Assembly: GCF_029023725.1 (NCBI RefSeq)
Contig: NZ_CP119075.1
Span: 1,917,501-1,981,500 of the forward strand
Source: Synoicihabitans lomoniglobus
GTDB taxonomy: Bacteria > Verrucomicrobiota > Verrucomicrobiia > Opitutales > Opitutaceae
Direction: 5' to 3'
Length of the DNA stretch: 64,000 nucleotides
Below are positions 9,361 to 17,787 of the stretch, piece after piece. The notes under the pieces are model-generated. The model saw only the letters and a list, made by a program, of their open reading frames with translations. It did not search any database and was not told the DNA's origin. Within the stretch, counting starts at the first letter, position 1. Every line of letters begins with the position of its first letter. A program made the position numbers and the translations under genes.

Positions 9361-10131
9361 GTGAGCCCCATCAATGGACGGCTTGTCCTTATGAGTCGAG
9401 CGACCTGTTACCGTTGTTTTTGGCCCCAAGCCCATTGTTGGTGCGAACAAATCGTGCCGATGGGCACCGCCACGCGTTACGTGCTGCTGATGCACCCGAA
9501 GGAGTTTCGGCGGGAAAAGGCCAACACCGGGAGGCTCACGCACTTGTGCCTGAGTAATAGCGAGATCATCCAAGGCGTCGCGTTTGACGATCATCCGCGG
9601 GTCAAAGCCGTGCTGGCCGATCCGAGCAAGCACGTGGTGCTGCTTTATCCCGGCGACGAAGCCGTCAACCTGTCACTCTCGCCGACATCGCCCGTCACCC
9701 CGCCGGGGAAGGAGCTTGTCGTGCTGTTGCTCGACGCCACTTGGAGTTGCGCCCGCAAGATGTTGAAAATGAGTCCCTCGTTGCAGCGGTTGCCGCGGAT
9801 CATGTTCACGCCGTCGACTCCCAGTCGCTACGTCATCAAGCAGCAGCCGTTCAACGGATGCCTTTCCACCCTGGAATCGGTCCACGAGGTGCTGACCGCC
9901 TTGGCCGCCCGGGGCGAAGACCGCTACGAGCTGCCGCGGCAATTGCTGGAGATTTTCGACCGGATGCAACAGTTCCAGATCAAGTGCGCGGTGGATCCGA
10001 ATTTGGGAGGGTATCGACGTCAGCCCTACAAACCGGCCGGCGAACGCAAACCATTCACGGGGAAAAGCTCGCGCCGCCGCGCCAACTTGTTCCGGTTTGG
10101 CGATCAGCCCGAGGCGGAGGCGTCCGATTGA
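9361..10131 (+). CDS. DTW-domain protein, probable tRNA-uridine aminocarboxypropyltransferase
   Basis: A 256-residue protein (or 246 from the ATG at 9391; the upstream start is GTG). The N-terminal Cys cluster CYRCFWPQAHCWC and the DATWSCARKM block containing Asp-x-Trp-type DTW residues identify the TapT/Tsr3-like DTW family, which transfers the 3-amino-3-carboxypropyl group of SAM to uridine-47 of tRNA. A conserved PSRYVIKQQP segment follows. The C-terminus is basic (GKSSRRRAN), suited to RNA contact. It is convergent with the first aldehyde dehydrogenase and overlaps it by 28 bp at the 3' ends. Confidence 0.85.
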   Translation: MSPINGRLVLMSRATCYRCFWPQAHCWCEQIVPMGTATRYVLLMHPKEFRREKANTGRLTHLCLSNSEIIQGVAFDDHPRVKAVLADPSKHVVLLYPGDEAVNLSLSPTSPVTPPGKELVVLLLDATWSCARKMLKMSPSLQRLPRIMFTPSTPSRYVIKQQPFNGCLSTLESVHEVLTALAARGEDRYELPRQLLEIFDRMQQFQIKCAVDPNLGGYRRQPYKPAGERKPFTGKSSRRRANLFRFGDQPEAEASD

Positions 10132-11702
10132 GTCCAGACACCATCGATGGAGCGCCAAAGTTTGCCGGTGGGGTTTTCGTTGCGCAACGAAGCGGGCAAG
10201 CGGTGTGGCCGCACGTGATCATAGCAGCGTAAAGCGCCGAACCGACGGAGCGAAGCCGGCATGCCGACAGCGGTAAACCCCGGATGGCCACCGGCCGGGA
10301 ATGGTCCGCCGTGCATCATGGCCGGGGAAACGGCCACCCCGGTCGGCATTTTGTCATTCAGTAATCGGCCGATGCGCGGAGCGAGGATCGAGGAAATCCG
10401 CTCATAGAGCAGGTCGTCCGTTTGATCCGTCACGGAGTAAATCGATCCGGTGAGCGAAGCGTTCAGTCTTTGCGCAATCTGGACCAGTTCGGTGGAATTG
10501 GCCGCGACCACGACGAGTGCAGCGGGACCAAACATCTCGTTTTGAAAAACCGCCGGGTCGTTGAGAAACGTGCGACCGGAAACGCGGAGCAGCACGGGCG
10601 CGACAGTGAATCCGGTTTCCGCGGGAGTCGTGCCGCGAGCGACCATGAGTGCCCCGGCATGCAACAGCGCTTTGACGCTTGCCTTCAAGTGGGACGGCAG
10701 TGCGCGGGAGAGCATGGGGCCGAGGGTGGCGCCATCGAACCGTTTCGCTGCGGCCGCCAAAAATCGATCGAACCCCAACCCCTCCACCGTGAGCACCAAA
10801 CCCGGGCTGGTGCAGAACTGTCCCGTGCCCTGATGGCAGGAGTCGCAAAACTCGTGGGCGATCTCCTCCGGCCGTTCAACCAGCGCTCCGGGTAAAATGG
10901 TGACCGGATTCACTCCGCTCATTTCAAAATAACCCGGTGTGCCGACCGCGTCGGCCGCCGCTTTGATTTTGCGCCCTGCGGTTTCGCTGCCGGTAAACCC
11001 AATGGCGCCCAGTCGCGAATCGCCGGCGAGACTCAGACCCACCTCGGGCGAACAATGGTAGAAAAGCTGAACCGTGGCGGGCGGGAGATGGGCGGCGGTT
11101 GCCGCGACCAGCGCGAGTTCGGCGAGGCGTTGGGTTGTGCCGGGGTGCGCCGGGTGCGATTTGGCGATCACGGCGTGACCGGTGGCAACGGCCGCGGCGA
11201 AATCTCCCCCGCAGATGCCGTTGTAGGCGAAAGGAAAGTTGTTCGGGCCCATCACCAGCACCGGTTTGGCCAACGACTCGAGACGCGAACGGATATCGTG
11301 GGCCGTGTCGATGGTCGGCATCGTCCAGTCCTCGGAACGCGCCGACTGTGCGGCATCGCGGAGCTGTTTAATGGTGCGAGGGATTTCAACTTCGAGGAGT
11401 CGCGGACGCCGGGGCAACCCGGTTTCACGATGAGCGAGAGTGGCGAGTTCCTCCGCATGCTCGTCGATGGCAGTGGCGTAGTTGTCCAGAAAAGAGGCCA
11501 GCGCGGTGGGGGCGGTGTTGGCGAGGGTGCGGGATGCCAATCCCGCCGCGTTAAGCAACCGATCGATGGTGGCTTGGCCGGAAAGCGGAAAGTAGGCGGT
11601 CAGGTCTTCACCCGTGCTGGGGTCGGCGGCTGAAAATGAATCGGTAGACTCCTCCGGGGACGTCCAAACCCCGTCGATCAGCAGCGGATGAAGTGGTTTC
11701 AT
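10104..11702 (-). CDS. Aldehyde dehydrogenase, alpha-ketoglutarate-semialdehyde dehydrogenase type (copy A)
   Basis: A 532-residue NAD(P)+-dependent ALDH-superfamily enzyme. The catalytic Cys297 lies in GTGQFCTSPG, the cofactor-binding Lys in AKSHPAHPGT, the GFTGSETAGRKI loop near 235 and the Glu of YFEMSGVNP near 263. The QFC[TN]SPG form and the C-terminal MPTGVAVSPAM-MHGGP region fit ketoglutarate-semialdehyde (2,5-dioxopentanoate) dehydrogenases, which end the oxidative routes from D-xylose, L-arabinose, glucarate and hydroxyproline to 2-oxoglutarate. It is a close paralog of the next gene. The terminator at 11760-11790 separates the two, so copy A probably has its own promoter. Confidence 0.88.
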   Translation of the reverse strand: MKPLHPLLIDGVWTSPEESTDSFSAADPSTGEDLTAYFPLSGQATIDRLLNAAGLASRTLANTAPTALASFLDNYATAIDEHAEELATLAHRETGLPRRPRLLEVEIPRTIKQLRDAAQSARSEDWTMPTIDTAHDIRSRLESLAKPVLVMGPNNFPFAYNGICGGDFAAAVATGHAVIAKSHPAHPGTTQRLAELALVAATAAHLPPATVQLFYHCSPEVGLSLAGDSRLGAIGFTGSETAGRKIKAAADAVGTPGYFEMSGVNPVTILPGALVERPEEIAHEFCDSCHQGTGQFCTSPGLVLTVEGLGFDRFLAAAAKRFDGATLGPMLSRALPSHLKASVKALLHAGALMVARGTTPAETGFTVAPVLLRVSGRTFLNDPAVFQNEMFGPAALVVVAANSTELVQIAQRLNASLTGSIYSVTDQTDDLLYERISSILAPRIGRLLNDKMPTGVAVSPAMMHGGPFPAGGHPGFTAVGMPASLRRFGALRCYDHVRPHRLPASLRNENPTGKLWRSIDGVWTQSDASASG

Positions 11703-11759
11703 GAGCAGACGATAGCAGGACTCCGCGTGAGAGCCAACGGTCGCGTCTTTTTGAGCGGC

Positions 11760-11790
11760 AAAAAAAACGCGGCCTCAGCGGGCCGCGTTT
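11760..11790 (-). terminator. Intrinsic terminator after aldehyde dehydrogenase copy B
   Basis: Read on the minus strand: a perfect 10-bp stem (11790-11781 with 11774-11765, loop of 6 nt) of sequence AAACGCGGCC/GGCCGCGTTT, running directly into eight U residues (11767-11760). It lies 38 nt past the stop of the gene at 11828-13432 and about 60 nt before the start of copy A, so it should end the copy B transcript. Confidence 0.9.
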
Positions 11791-11827
11791 CGAAACAACT
11801 GAAAGGGAGAGGGCGGATTGTTCCGAA

Positions 11828-13432
11828 TCAGGAAGCCACGTCGGCTTGGGTCCACGTGCCGTCGATCAGGCGCCAGATGACACCGTTCGGATTCTTGTCC
11901 TGAAGCGTCGCGGGTAATCGACCGGCACGGACGTTGTCGTAGCAACGCAGCGCACCGAAGCGACGTAGCGAGGCCGGGATGCCCACGGCCGTAAAGCCCG
12001 GGTGGCCTCCCGCCGGGAACGGACCGCCGTGCACCATGGCGGGCGAGACTGCGACTCCCGTGGGCATCTTGTCATTGAGCAAACGGCCCGCTTTGGCGGC
12101 GATGATCGGGACCAGACGATCGTAAAGTGCGTCGTCACTGCCGTCGGAGGCGGAGTAAAACGAGGCGGTGAGCGATGACTCCAGATGCTCGGCGACGGCA
12201 GCGAGTTCATCGGCATCGGCGGCGACCACAACAAGCGCGCCCGGTCCGAACATTTCGCGTTGGAAGGCCTTGGGATCACCGAGGAAAGTCGCACCGCTCA
12301 CGCGGAGCAGGGCAGGTTGAGCGCGGAAACCGGGCTCCGTCGGCTGGGTGCCGCGACCCATCAGTTCGGCGCCATCCGCGACCAGGGCCTTGACGCTCGC
12401 ATCGAGCTCGCCGGGCAGGGAAGGCACGAGCATCACACCGGATGGGGCCGCGTTAAAATTAGCCGCCGCCGTGGTGAGAAATGTTTCCGTATCGGCTCCG
12501 GCAATGGTGAGCAGCAGCCCCGGATTCGTGCAGAACTGACCGGTGCCCAACAGGCAGGAACCGCTGAACTCGGTGGCCAAATCCGCGGCTTTCTCGGCGA
12601 GCGCCCCCGGCAGGAACGCCACCGGATTGACACTGCTGAGCTCGAAGTAGGCGGGTTTACCCACGGCGTCGGCGGCGGCCTTGATTTTGCGACCGGCGCC
12701 TTCGCTGCCGGTGAAACCGATCGCGCCCAAACGCGGATCACTCGCCATGCGGTGGCCCTCGGCGTGGGAGGAACGGTAGTAGAGCTGAATCGTGGCAGTC
12801 GGCACGCCGGCGGTGGCCGTGGCGGCGAGCGCAATCTCGGCGAGACGTTTGCTGGTGCCGGGATGGGCGGGGTGCGCCTTGGCAATCACGGCGTGTCCGG
12901 TGGCAATGGCGGCCGCGAAATCGCCGCCCGCGATGCCATTGAAGGCGAACGGAAAATTGTTGGGGCCGATCACGAGAACGGGTTTGCCCAACGGTTCGAG
13001 TTGCGAGCGCAGGTTGTTGGCGGTGTCGATGACGGGTTGTTTCCAATCGCCCGCCCGTGCGGCGGCGGCGGCTTGCCGCAGCTGGCCGGTGGTGCGGGGG
13101 ATTTCGACAACCTCCAGGCGCGGTTTAACCGGCAGACCGGTTTCAGTCGAAGCGAGGGCGGCCAACTCGTCGGTCGCGGCGGCAATGCCATCGGCATAGG
13201 CCTCCAAAAACGCCGCGATGGCGGTCGGGTCGGTTTCAGCAAGCGTTTGGCTCGCGCTCAAACCGGCGTCGAGCAGCGCGTCGATTTCGGCGCTCGAAGC
13301 CACGGGATACGTGTCGGGCAACAGCTCCCCCGTCGATGGATTGCTGGGTTGAAACGTGGATGCATCGGCGGGCGCGGAGCGCCATTCGCCGGCGATGAGC
13401 ATGGGGTGTGCGGTCATAAATTGGTCAGTCAA
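11828..13432 (-). CDS. Aldehyde dehydrogenase, alpha-ketoglutarate-semialdehyde dehydrogenase type (copy B)
   Basis: A 534-residue paralog of the preceding enzyme, nearly colinear: catalytic Cys301 in GTGQFCTNPG, Lys in AKAHPAHPGT, GFTGSEGAGRKI loop, Glu in YFELSSVNP. The C-terminal third is almost identical between copies (SPAM-HGGPFPAGGHPGFTAVG), whereas the N-terminal 150 residues differ more. The tandem arrangement indicates local duplication followed by divergence. Substrate preference could differ. It faces the chemosensory operon divergently. Confidence 0.88.
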   Translation of the reverse strand: MTDQFMTAHPMLIAGEWRSAPADASTFQPSNPSTGELLPDTYPVASSAEIDALLDAGLSASQTLAETDPTAIAAFLEAYADGIAAATDELAALASTETGLPVKPRLEVVEIPRTTGQLRQAAAAARAGDWKQPVIDTANNLRSQLEPLGKPVLVIGPNNFPFAFNGIAGGDFAAAIATGHAVIAKAHPAHPGTSKRLAEIALAATATAGVPTATIQLYYRSSHAEGHRMASDPRLGAIGFTGSEGAGRKIKAAADAVGKPAYFELSSVNPVAFLPGALAEKAADLATEFSGSCLLGTGQFCTNPGLLLTIAGADTETFLTTAAANFNAAPSGVMLVPSLPGELDASVKALVADGAELMGRGTQPTEPGFRAQPALLRVSGATFLGDPKAFQREMFGPGALVVVAADADELAAVAEHLESSLTASFYSASDGSDDALYDRLVPIIAAKAGRLLNDKMPTGVAVSPAMVHGGPFPAGGHPGFTAVGIPASLRRFGALRCYDNVRAGRLPATLQDKNPNGVIWRLIDGTWTQADVAS

Positions 13433-13658
13433 TGTAAGAACAAAGGATCGTAAAGGGAGCAGGCTGAATTGTGAGATGCCAGCGCCAAGCGCTAACTCGG
13501 TCCAACGCTTGCATGCCGCTTGCGCTTAACCATGAAGTGCAGGGTTTTTCGTGCTGCGACCGTGGGAAATCCCCGGGACGAAGAATGATTTCGTTCCGGC
13601 TAAGGCGGGGAACCTGCGCTGGCAAGAATCTGACCCATGAAGGTATTTTTTCGTAAAC

Positions 13659-13748
13659 ATGAGCGTCAATCGGCCGATGTCATTGATTATGAACAATTAG
13701 TCCGTTCGCCAACGCATCGTCTGGAGCTTCGGTTCCGTCATTGCGCTT
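13659..13748 (+). other. Interrupted N-terminus of the receptor gene with in-frame amber codon
   Basis: In the reading frame of the downstream methyl-accepting protein, ATG codons at 13659, 13677 and 13689 lead into MNN and then a TAG at 13698-13700. The next 16 codons (13701-13748) read [16 protein letters not shown], a typical basic start plus first half of a membrane helix continuing into the annotated ORF. No ATG, GTG or TTG exists between the TAG and 13749. As I recall Pseudomonas WspA, it begins MKNWTLRQRI, so TAG would replace the Trp codon TGG. The conserved coding sense after the stop argues for a recent nonsense change, a sequencing error or readthrough. The rest of 13433-13658 holds no gene. 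Confidence 0.75.
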
Positions 13749-15344
13749 ATGCTCGTGATGGGGGTCTTCGCCTTCTACCGCATCGTGAAAATAGAACACG
13801 AGATCACCAGTCTCGAGACCGACTCCGTTCCCGGCCTCTATGGCGGCGCTCAGCTCATCACCAACTGGCTCGACATGTATGCACTCGCGGAACGTCACAC
13901 GCGTGCGATCGACGATGCCGAGCAGGCCCAGATCGAGGTGCGATTGAATGAGCGTGTCATGCAGGCCGAAATGCTCCTGACCGCTTACGAATCCACGATT
14001 CGAAACGAGACCGACCGGGTGCTGTTCGAAACGTTCGAAGTGGAACTTCACACCTACGAAACAGTGCAGGCGGAACTACTGCGAATCAGTGCAAAGCACG
14101 ACGACGCGGCGACCTCGGCTTTTGTAGTAAATGAACTCGAACCCCAATTCATCAAAGTCGAACGAGCGATCGAAGCATTGATGGACAATAGCAAGGCGGA
14201 CATCGATGCTTCGACCGCGGTGATCAGCCATACGGTCGTTGCGACCGAGACCGGCCTGTTGGTGGTCATGGTCATCGTGCTTGCACTCGCCGTGTTTAGC
14301 GCGGTTTCGCTGGTTCGCGCGATCAACCAACCTTTACGCACACTGTTGGCCGTGACCGAAGCGATGCGCCAAGCAGACTTCACTCAACGCGCGCAACTGG
14401 CGCGCAACGATGAATTTCGAACCCTGGGCGACGGATTCAATCGTATGGCCGATGACCTCGCGGCGCTGGTCGGTCAGGTGAAAAATTCGGTGGTGCAGGT
14501 GAATACCTCAACGACCGAGATTTCCGCAACCGCTCGCGAACAACAGGCCACCGCGAGCGAAATCGCCGCCACAACCAGTGAAATCGGAGCCACTTCAAAA
14601 GAGATCTCGGCTACCTCCAAGGATTTGGTGCGGACGATGGGTGAAGTTTCTGATGTCGCTGATCAATCCGCTCAACTCGCCGACAGCGGACAGACCGGCT
14701 TGGCGCACATGGAAGAGACCATGCATCAAGTCATGGAGGCCGCCGGCGGCATCAAGTCCAAGTTGGCCATCCTTAACGAAAAGGCCCTCAACATCAACCA
14801 GGTCGTAACCACGATCACGAAGGTTGCCGACCAAACCAATCTCCTGTCCCTCAACGCTGCCATTGAGGCGGAAAAAGCCGGTGAATACGGCCGCGGATTC
14901 GCCGTCGTGGCGACCGAGATTCGCCGCCTGGCCGATCAAACCGCGATCGCGACCTATGATATCGAACAAATGGTCAAAGAGATGCAGTCAGCGGTTTCGG
15001 CCGGGGTGATGGGGATGGACAAGTTTTCCGAGGAAGTCCGGCGTGGCATGGACGACGTGCAGCAGGTCGGCGGGCAGCTGGCGCAGATCATCCAGCAAGT
15101 GCAGGCTCTCGCGCCCCGGGTCGAGGCAGTCAATGAAGGCATGCAAGCGCAGTCCACCGGCGCGGAGCAGATCAGCCAAGCGCTCGAACAGTTGAGCGAG
15201 GCAGCCCAGCAAACGGTCGACAGCCTGCGGCAGTCCGGCGAGGCGATCGACGGGCTGAACACGGTGTCGCGCGATTTGCGCGATGGTGTTTCCCGATTCA
15301 AACTCAGCCCCGCCGCGACGTCGGGAAAACCCGCCGGGCGCTGA
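13749..15344 (+). CDS. wspA: WspA-like methyl-accepting chemotaxis protein
   Basis: Membrane chemoreceptor that opens the Wsp-like operon. From the ATG at 13749 it has 531 residues. Features in order: remainder of the first membrane helix, a periplasmic four-helix-bundle ligand region about 15-155, a second hydrophobic segment about 165-190, a HAMP domain ([15 protein letters not shown]...DEF), and a long signalling coiled coil with the hairpin tip [19 protein letters not shown] and [18 protein letters not shown]. In Pseudomonas, WspA senses surface contact and controls WspE. The true N-terminus probably lies upstream and is broken by an amber codon; started at 13749 the first helix would be shortened and lack its basic flank. 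Confidence 0.88.
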   Translation: MLVMGVFAFYRIVKIEHEITSLETDSVPGLYGGAQLITNWLDMYALAERHTRAIDDAEQAQIEVRLNERVMQAEMLLTAYESTIRNETDRVLFETFEVELHTYETVQAELLRISAKHDDAATSAFVVNELEPQFIKVERAIEALMDNSKADIDASTAVISHTVVATETGLLVVMVIVLALAVFSAVSLVRAINQPLRTLLAVTEAMRQADFTQRAQLARNDEFRTLGDGFNRMADDLAALVGQVKNSVVQVNTSTTEISATAREQQATASEIAATTSEIGATSKEISATSKDLVRTMGEVSDVADQSAQLADSGQTGLAHMEETMHQVMEAAGGIKSKLAILNEKALNINQVVTTITKVADQTNLLSLNAAIEAEKAGEYGRGFAVVATEIRRLADQTAIATYDIEQMVKEMQSAVSAGVMGMDKFSEEVRRGMDDVQQVGGQLAQIIQQVQALAPRVEAVNEGMQAQSTGAEQISQALEQLSEAAQQTVDSLRQSGEAIDGLNTVSRDLRDGVSRFKLSPAATSGKPAGR

Positions 15345-15387
15345 TCTCGCGGCGGCACTGCGACCAAATCAGCGGGAAATTTACCCG

Positions 15388-15855
15388 ATGCTTTTCATTC
15401 TATTCCAACTCGATCGCGATCACTACGCCCTGGAGGCTTCCCGGGTCAAAGTCGTGCTGCCGTTGGTGCGGGTGAAACGAATTCCCGGCGCCGCAGACGG
15501 TGTGCAGGGGCTTTTCAACTACAGAGGACAACCCGTGCCCGTGATCGATTTGAGTCGAATGGCATTGGGGCGTCCGGCGCGGGAGAGCCTCAGCACCCGG
15601 CTCCTGGTCGTTTCCTACCGGGATCGCACCGGGGGGACTCGGCTGCTCGGACTCGTCGCCGAGTATGCCACGGAAACGCTGCGTCGCGATCCGGAGGATT
15701 TTGTGGAATCGGGACTTAAAAATGATGGTAGTCCCTACCTCGGTCCGGTGGCCAGGGACCCGCGGGGGTTGATTCAATGGGTGGAGGTTGATCGACTTTT
15801 ATCAGCCGAAGTGCACGACCAACTATTCCCCCCGGGCACGGAGGTGGTGGCGTGA
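15388..15855 (+). CDS. wspB: CheW-domain coupling protein, WspB-like
   Basis: A 155-residue single CheW domain that links receptor and histidine kinase. Typical features: FILFQLDRDHYALEASRVKVVLP at the start, GLFNYRGQPVPVIDL near residue 53, and a final segment describing the second beta-barrel. The ATG at 15388 gives the expected domain start; an in-frame ATG at 15283 lies inside the receptor gene and is rejected. The gene starts 43 nt after wspA and its end overlaps the GTG start of the methyltransferase gene by 4 bp, so translation is probably coupled. Confidence 0.9.
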   Translation: MLFILFQLDRDHYALEASRVKVVLPLVRVKRIPGAADGVQGLFNYRGQPVPVIDLSRMALGRPARESLSTRLLVVSYRDRTGGTRLLGLVAEYATETLRRDPEDFVESGLKNDGSPYLGPVARDPRGLIQWVEVDRLLSAEVHDQLFPPGTEVVA

Positions 15856-17105
15856 AAACGACCGAAATTGAGGACCTTCTCCGTCGCACGATGGGACTCG
15901 ATGCGGCGTCCATCGGGAGTGAAAGTATTCGGCGAGCCGTAGCGCTGCGGCGGGAAATCCGTGGCGGCATTTCGCCGACGTCCTACGTGGAACAACTGCG
16001 CGAGAATCGAGAGGAATTGCAGGAGTTGATCGAGGAAGTGGTGGTGCCGGAGACTTGGTTCTTCCGCGATGCCGGGGCGTTCGAAGCGCTGACCCAAATG
16101 ATGACGGAACGAAAAGCGTCCGGGGATGAGACAGCGTGGCCGTTGCGCGTGCTGAGCCTGCCGTGTTCAACCGGGGAGGAACCGTATTCCTTGGCGATGG
16201 CTTTGCTCGACGCCGGCCTGGAACCGGAATCGTTTTCCATCGATGCCATCGACATCAGTGCAAGGGCCCTGCAGCGCGCCCGTCTGGCGGTTTTCGGACG
16301 CAATTCCTTTCGAGGCGATCAACTCTCATTTCGCAACCGCTACTTCACCCCGGAAGGCTCGCGCTGGCAGTTGCGCGATCTCGTCCGTTCACGCGTGCGC
16401 TTCACGCGGGCGAATCTCCTGGGCGACACCCTGCCGGAGGTGGTGCGAGCCGCCGCCTATGACGTGATTTTTTGTCGAAACCTGCTCATCTACTTTGATC
16501 GCCCCACGCAGAACCGGAGCGTCTCGACGCTCACGGCATTGTTGGCACCAACCGGTTGTTTTTTTGTGGGCCCCTCGGAGACCGCGTTGATGCTGGATCA
16601 CGGTTTTTCGGCCGTGAAATCGCCGCGGTCGTTTGCGTTTCGACGTGCCGAACCGCGGGTTTCCCAACCCGTCGTGCGTAACCGTGTGGCGGTAAAATCA
16701 CGGTGCGCTCCGTCGCCGCCAAAGGTGCCTGCGGCGCGGGTGAAACGATTGCCATTCTCCCACCTCAAATCCCCGACGCCGCGATCAGCCGGACCCGTTG
16801 GCATGGCGGAGGCCATGCGCTTGGCCGACCAAGGCAAACTTGTCGAAGCGCGGGCGGCCGGTGAGCAAGTTTTGGAGCAACAAGGTCCTTCTGCGGCCGT
16901 TTTTTATGTGCTCGGTTTGGTGCGGGATGCCGCGGGTGACACGGTGAGTGCGATGGAGTTTTATCGCAAGGCGCTGTATCTCGAACCGCGCCACGCGGAA
17001 GCGTTGGTGCATCTCGCGATTTTGTTGGAAGAGCGGGGTGAGGTTGCCGGCGCGTCGCGTTTAATGGAACGCGTTCGTCGACTCGAAGCCAAGGTAGGGT
17101 CTTGA
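15852..17105 (+). CDS. wspC: CheR-type receptor methyltransferase with TPR tail, WspC-like
   Basis: A 417-residue SAM-dependent methyltransferase that would methylate receptor glutamates. The CheR core includes ETWFFRDAGAFEAL near residue 67, the SAM site LSLPCSTGEEPYSLAMAL near 100, IDAIDISARALQRAR near 131 and IFCRNLLIYFD near 207. A linker rich in basic residues leads to TPR-like repeats at about 315-405 (AVFYVLGLVRDAAGD, then ALYLEPRHAEALVHLAILLEE). CheR plus TPR is the WspC layout. The start is GTG at 15852 inside a GTGA overlap with the previous gene. Confidence 0.92.
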   Translation: MKTTEIEDLLRRTMGLDAASIGSESIRRAVALRREIRGGISPTSYVEQLRENREELQELIEEVVVPETWFFRDAGAFEALTQMMTERKASGDETAWPLRVLSLPCSTGEEPYSLAMALLDAGLEPESFSIDAIDISARALQRARLAVFGRNSFRGDQLSFRNRYFTPEGSRWQLRDLVRSRVRFTRANLLGDTLPEVVRAAAYDVIFCRNLLIYFDRPTQNRSVSTLTALLAPTGCFFVGPSETALMLDHGFSAVKSPRSFAFRRAEPRVSQPVVRNRVAVKSRCAPSPPKVPAARVKRLPFSHLKSPTPRSAGPVGMAEAMRLADQGKLVEARAAGEQVLEQQGPSAAVFYVLGLVRDAAGDTVSAMEFYRKALYLEPRHAEALVHLAILLEERGEVAGASRLMERVRRLEAKVGS

Positions 17106-17106
17106 A

Positions 17107-17787
17107 ATGAGTGTGCCTGAATCATCGTCCCGGATCCAGAATCTCGATACGTGTTGGAATCGCATCGGCGTGCGCGGCGACGGCTCCTGCGTTGAACTCG
17201 AACAGCACAGCCACTGTCGAAACTGTCCGGTGTATTCGGCTTCGGCGGTAAAATTGCTCGATGTCGGACTGCCCGCGGACCATCTCGATCATTGGGGACG
17301 TCACTTCGCGGAGGCGCTGCCCGAACGCACCACCAATTCACGGTCGTTCATGTTGTTCAGGATTGGCCCGGAATGGCTGGCGCTCCCTACGGCAGTGTGC
17401 CGGGAAGTAACGTCGGGACGGGCGGTGCATTCGCTGCCGCACCGGCGCAGCGGAGTCGTGCGCGGACTGATAAACCTACACGGCGCGCTGGTTGTATGCG
17501 TGTCTCTGGAAGCCGTATTGGGGTTGCAACCGTCGGGTTCCCGCAAATCCGGGAGCGCGGGCCGGATGCTGGTGATCGGTGCCGCCGGGCAGGCCTCGCT
17601 CGCGTTGGCGGTGGATGAAGTGCACGGGTTGCATCGGTGTAGGTCGGAAGACTTGGTTCCGGCTCCCGCCACCGTGAGCAAGGCGACGTCGGCTCACGTT
17701 TCCGCCGTTCTGCCCTGGCGTGAACGCTCGGTGGGTTGCGTGGACGAGTTGCGGTTGTGGCAAACGTTGGATCGGAGTCTCGCATGA
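17107..17787 (+). CDS. wspD: CheW-domain coupling protein with Cys-rich N-terminus, WspD-like
   Basis: A 226-residue protein. The first 60 residues contain CWNRIGVRGDGSC and HCRNCPVYSASA, a Cys pattern typical of WspD-type CheW proteins. The CheW fold follows: FMLFRIGPEWLALPT near residue 80 and VVRGLINLHGALVVCV near 116. Wsp systems carry two CheW proteins, WspB and WspD, which connect receptor and WspE kinase differently. It starts 1 nt after wspC, and its stop codon overlaps the wspE start (ATGA). Confidence 0.9.
   Translation: MSVPESSSRIQNLDTCWNRIGVRGDGSCVELEQHSHCRNCPVYSASAVKLLDVGLPADHLDHWGRHFAEALPERTTNSRSFMLFRIGPEWLALPTAVCREVTSGRAVHSLPHRRSGVVRGLINLHGALVVCVSLEAVLGLQPSGSRKSGSAGRMLVIGAAGQASLALAVDEVHGLHRCRSEDLVPAPATVSKATSAHVSAVLPWRERSVGCVDELRLWQTLDRSLA

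Noticed and set aside
12185..13453. Plus-strand open frame of 422 codons antisense to aldehyde dehydrogenase copy B
   Set aside because: Gly/Arg-rich low-information translation without motifs; the minus-strand enzyme has all catalytic residues.
13637..13951. Alternative frame starting MKVFFRKHERQ upstream of the receptor
   Set aside because: It leaves the receptor frame and becomes Arg/His-rich where the other frame encodes a clear receptor sequence.
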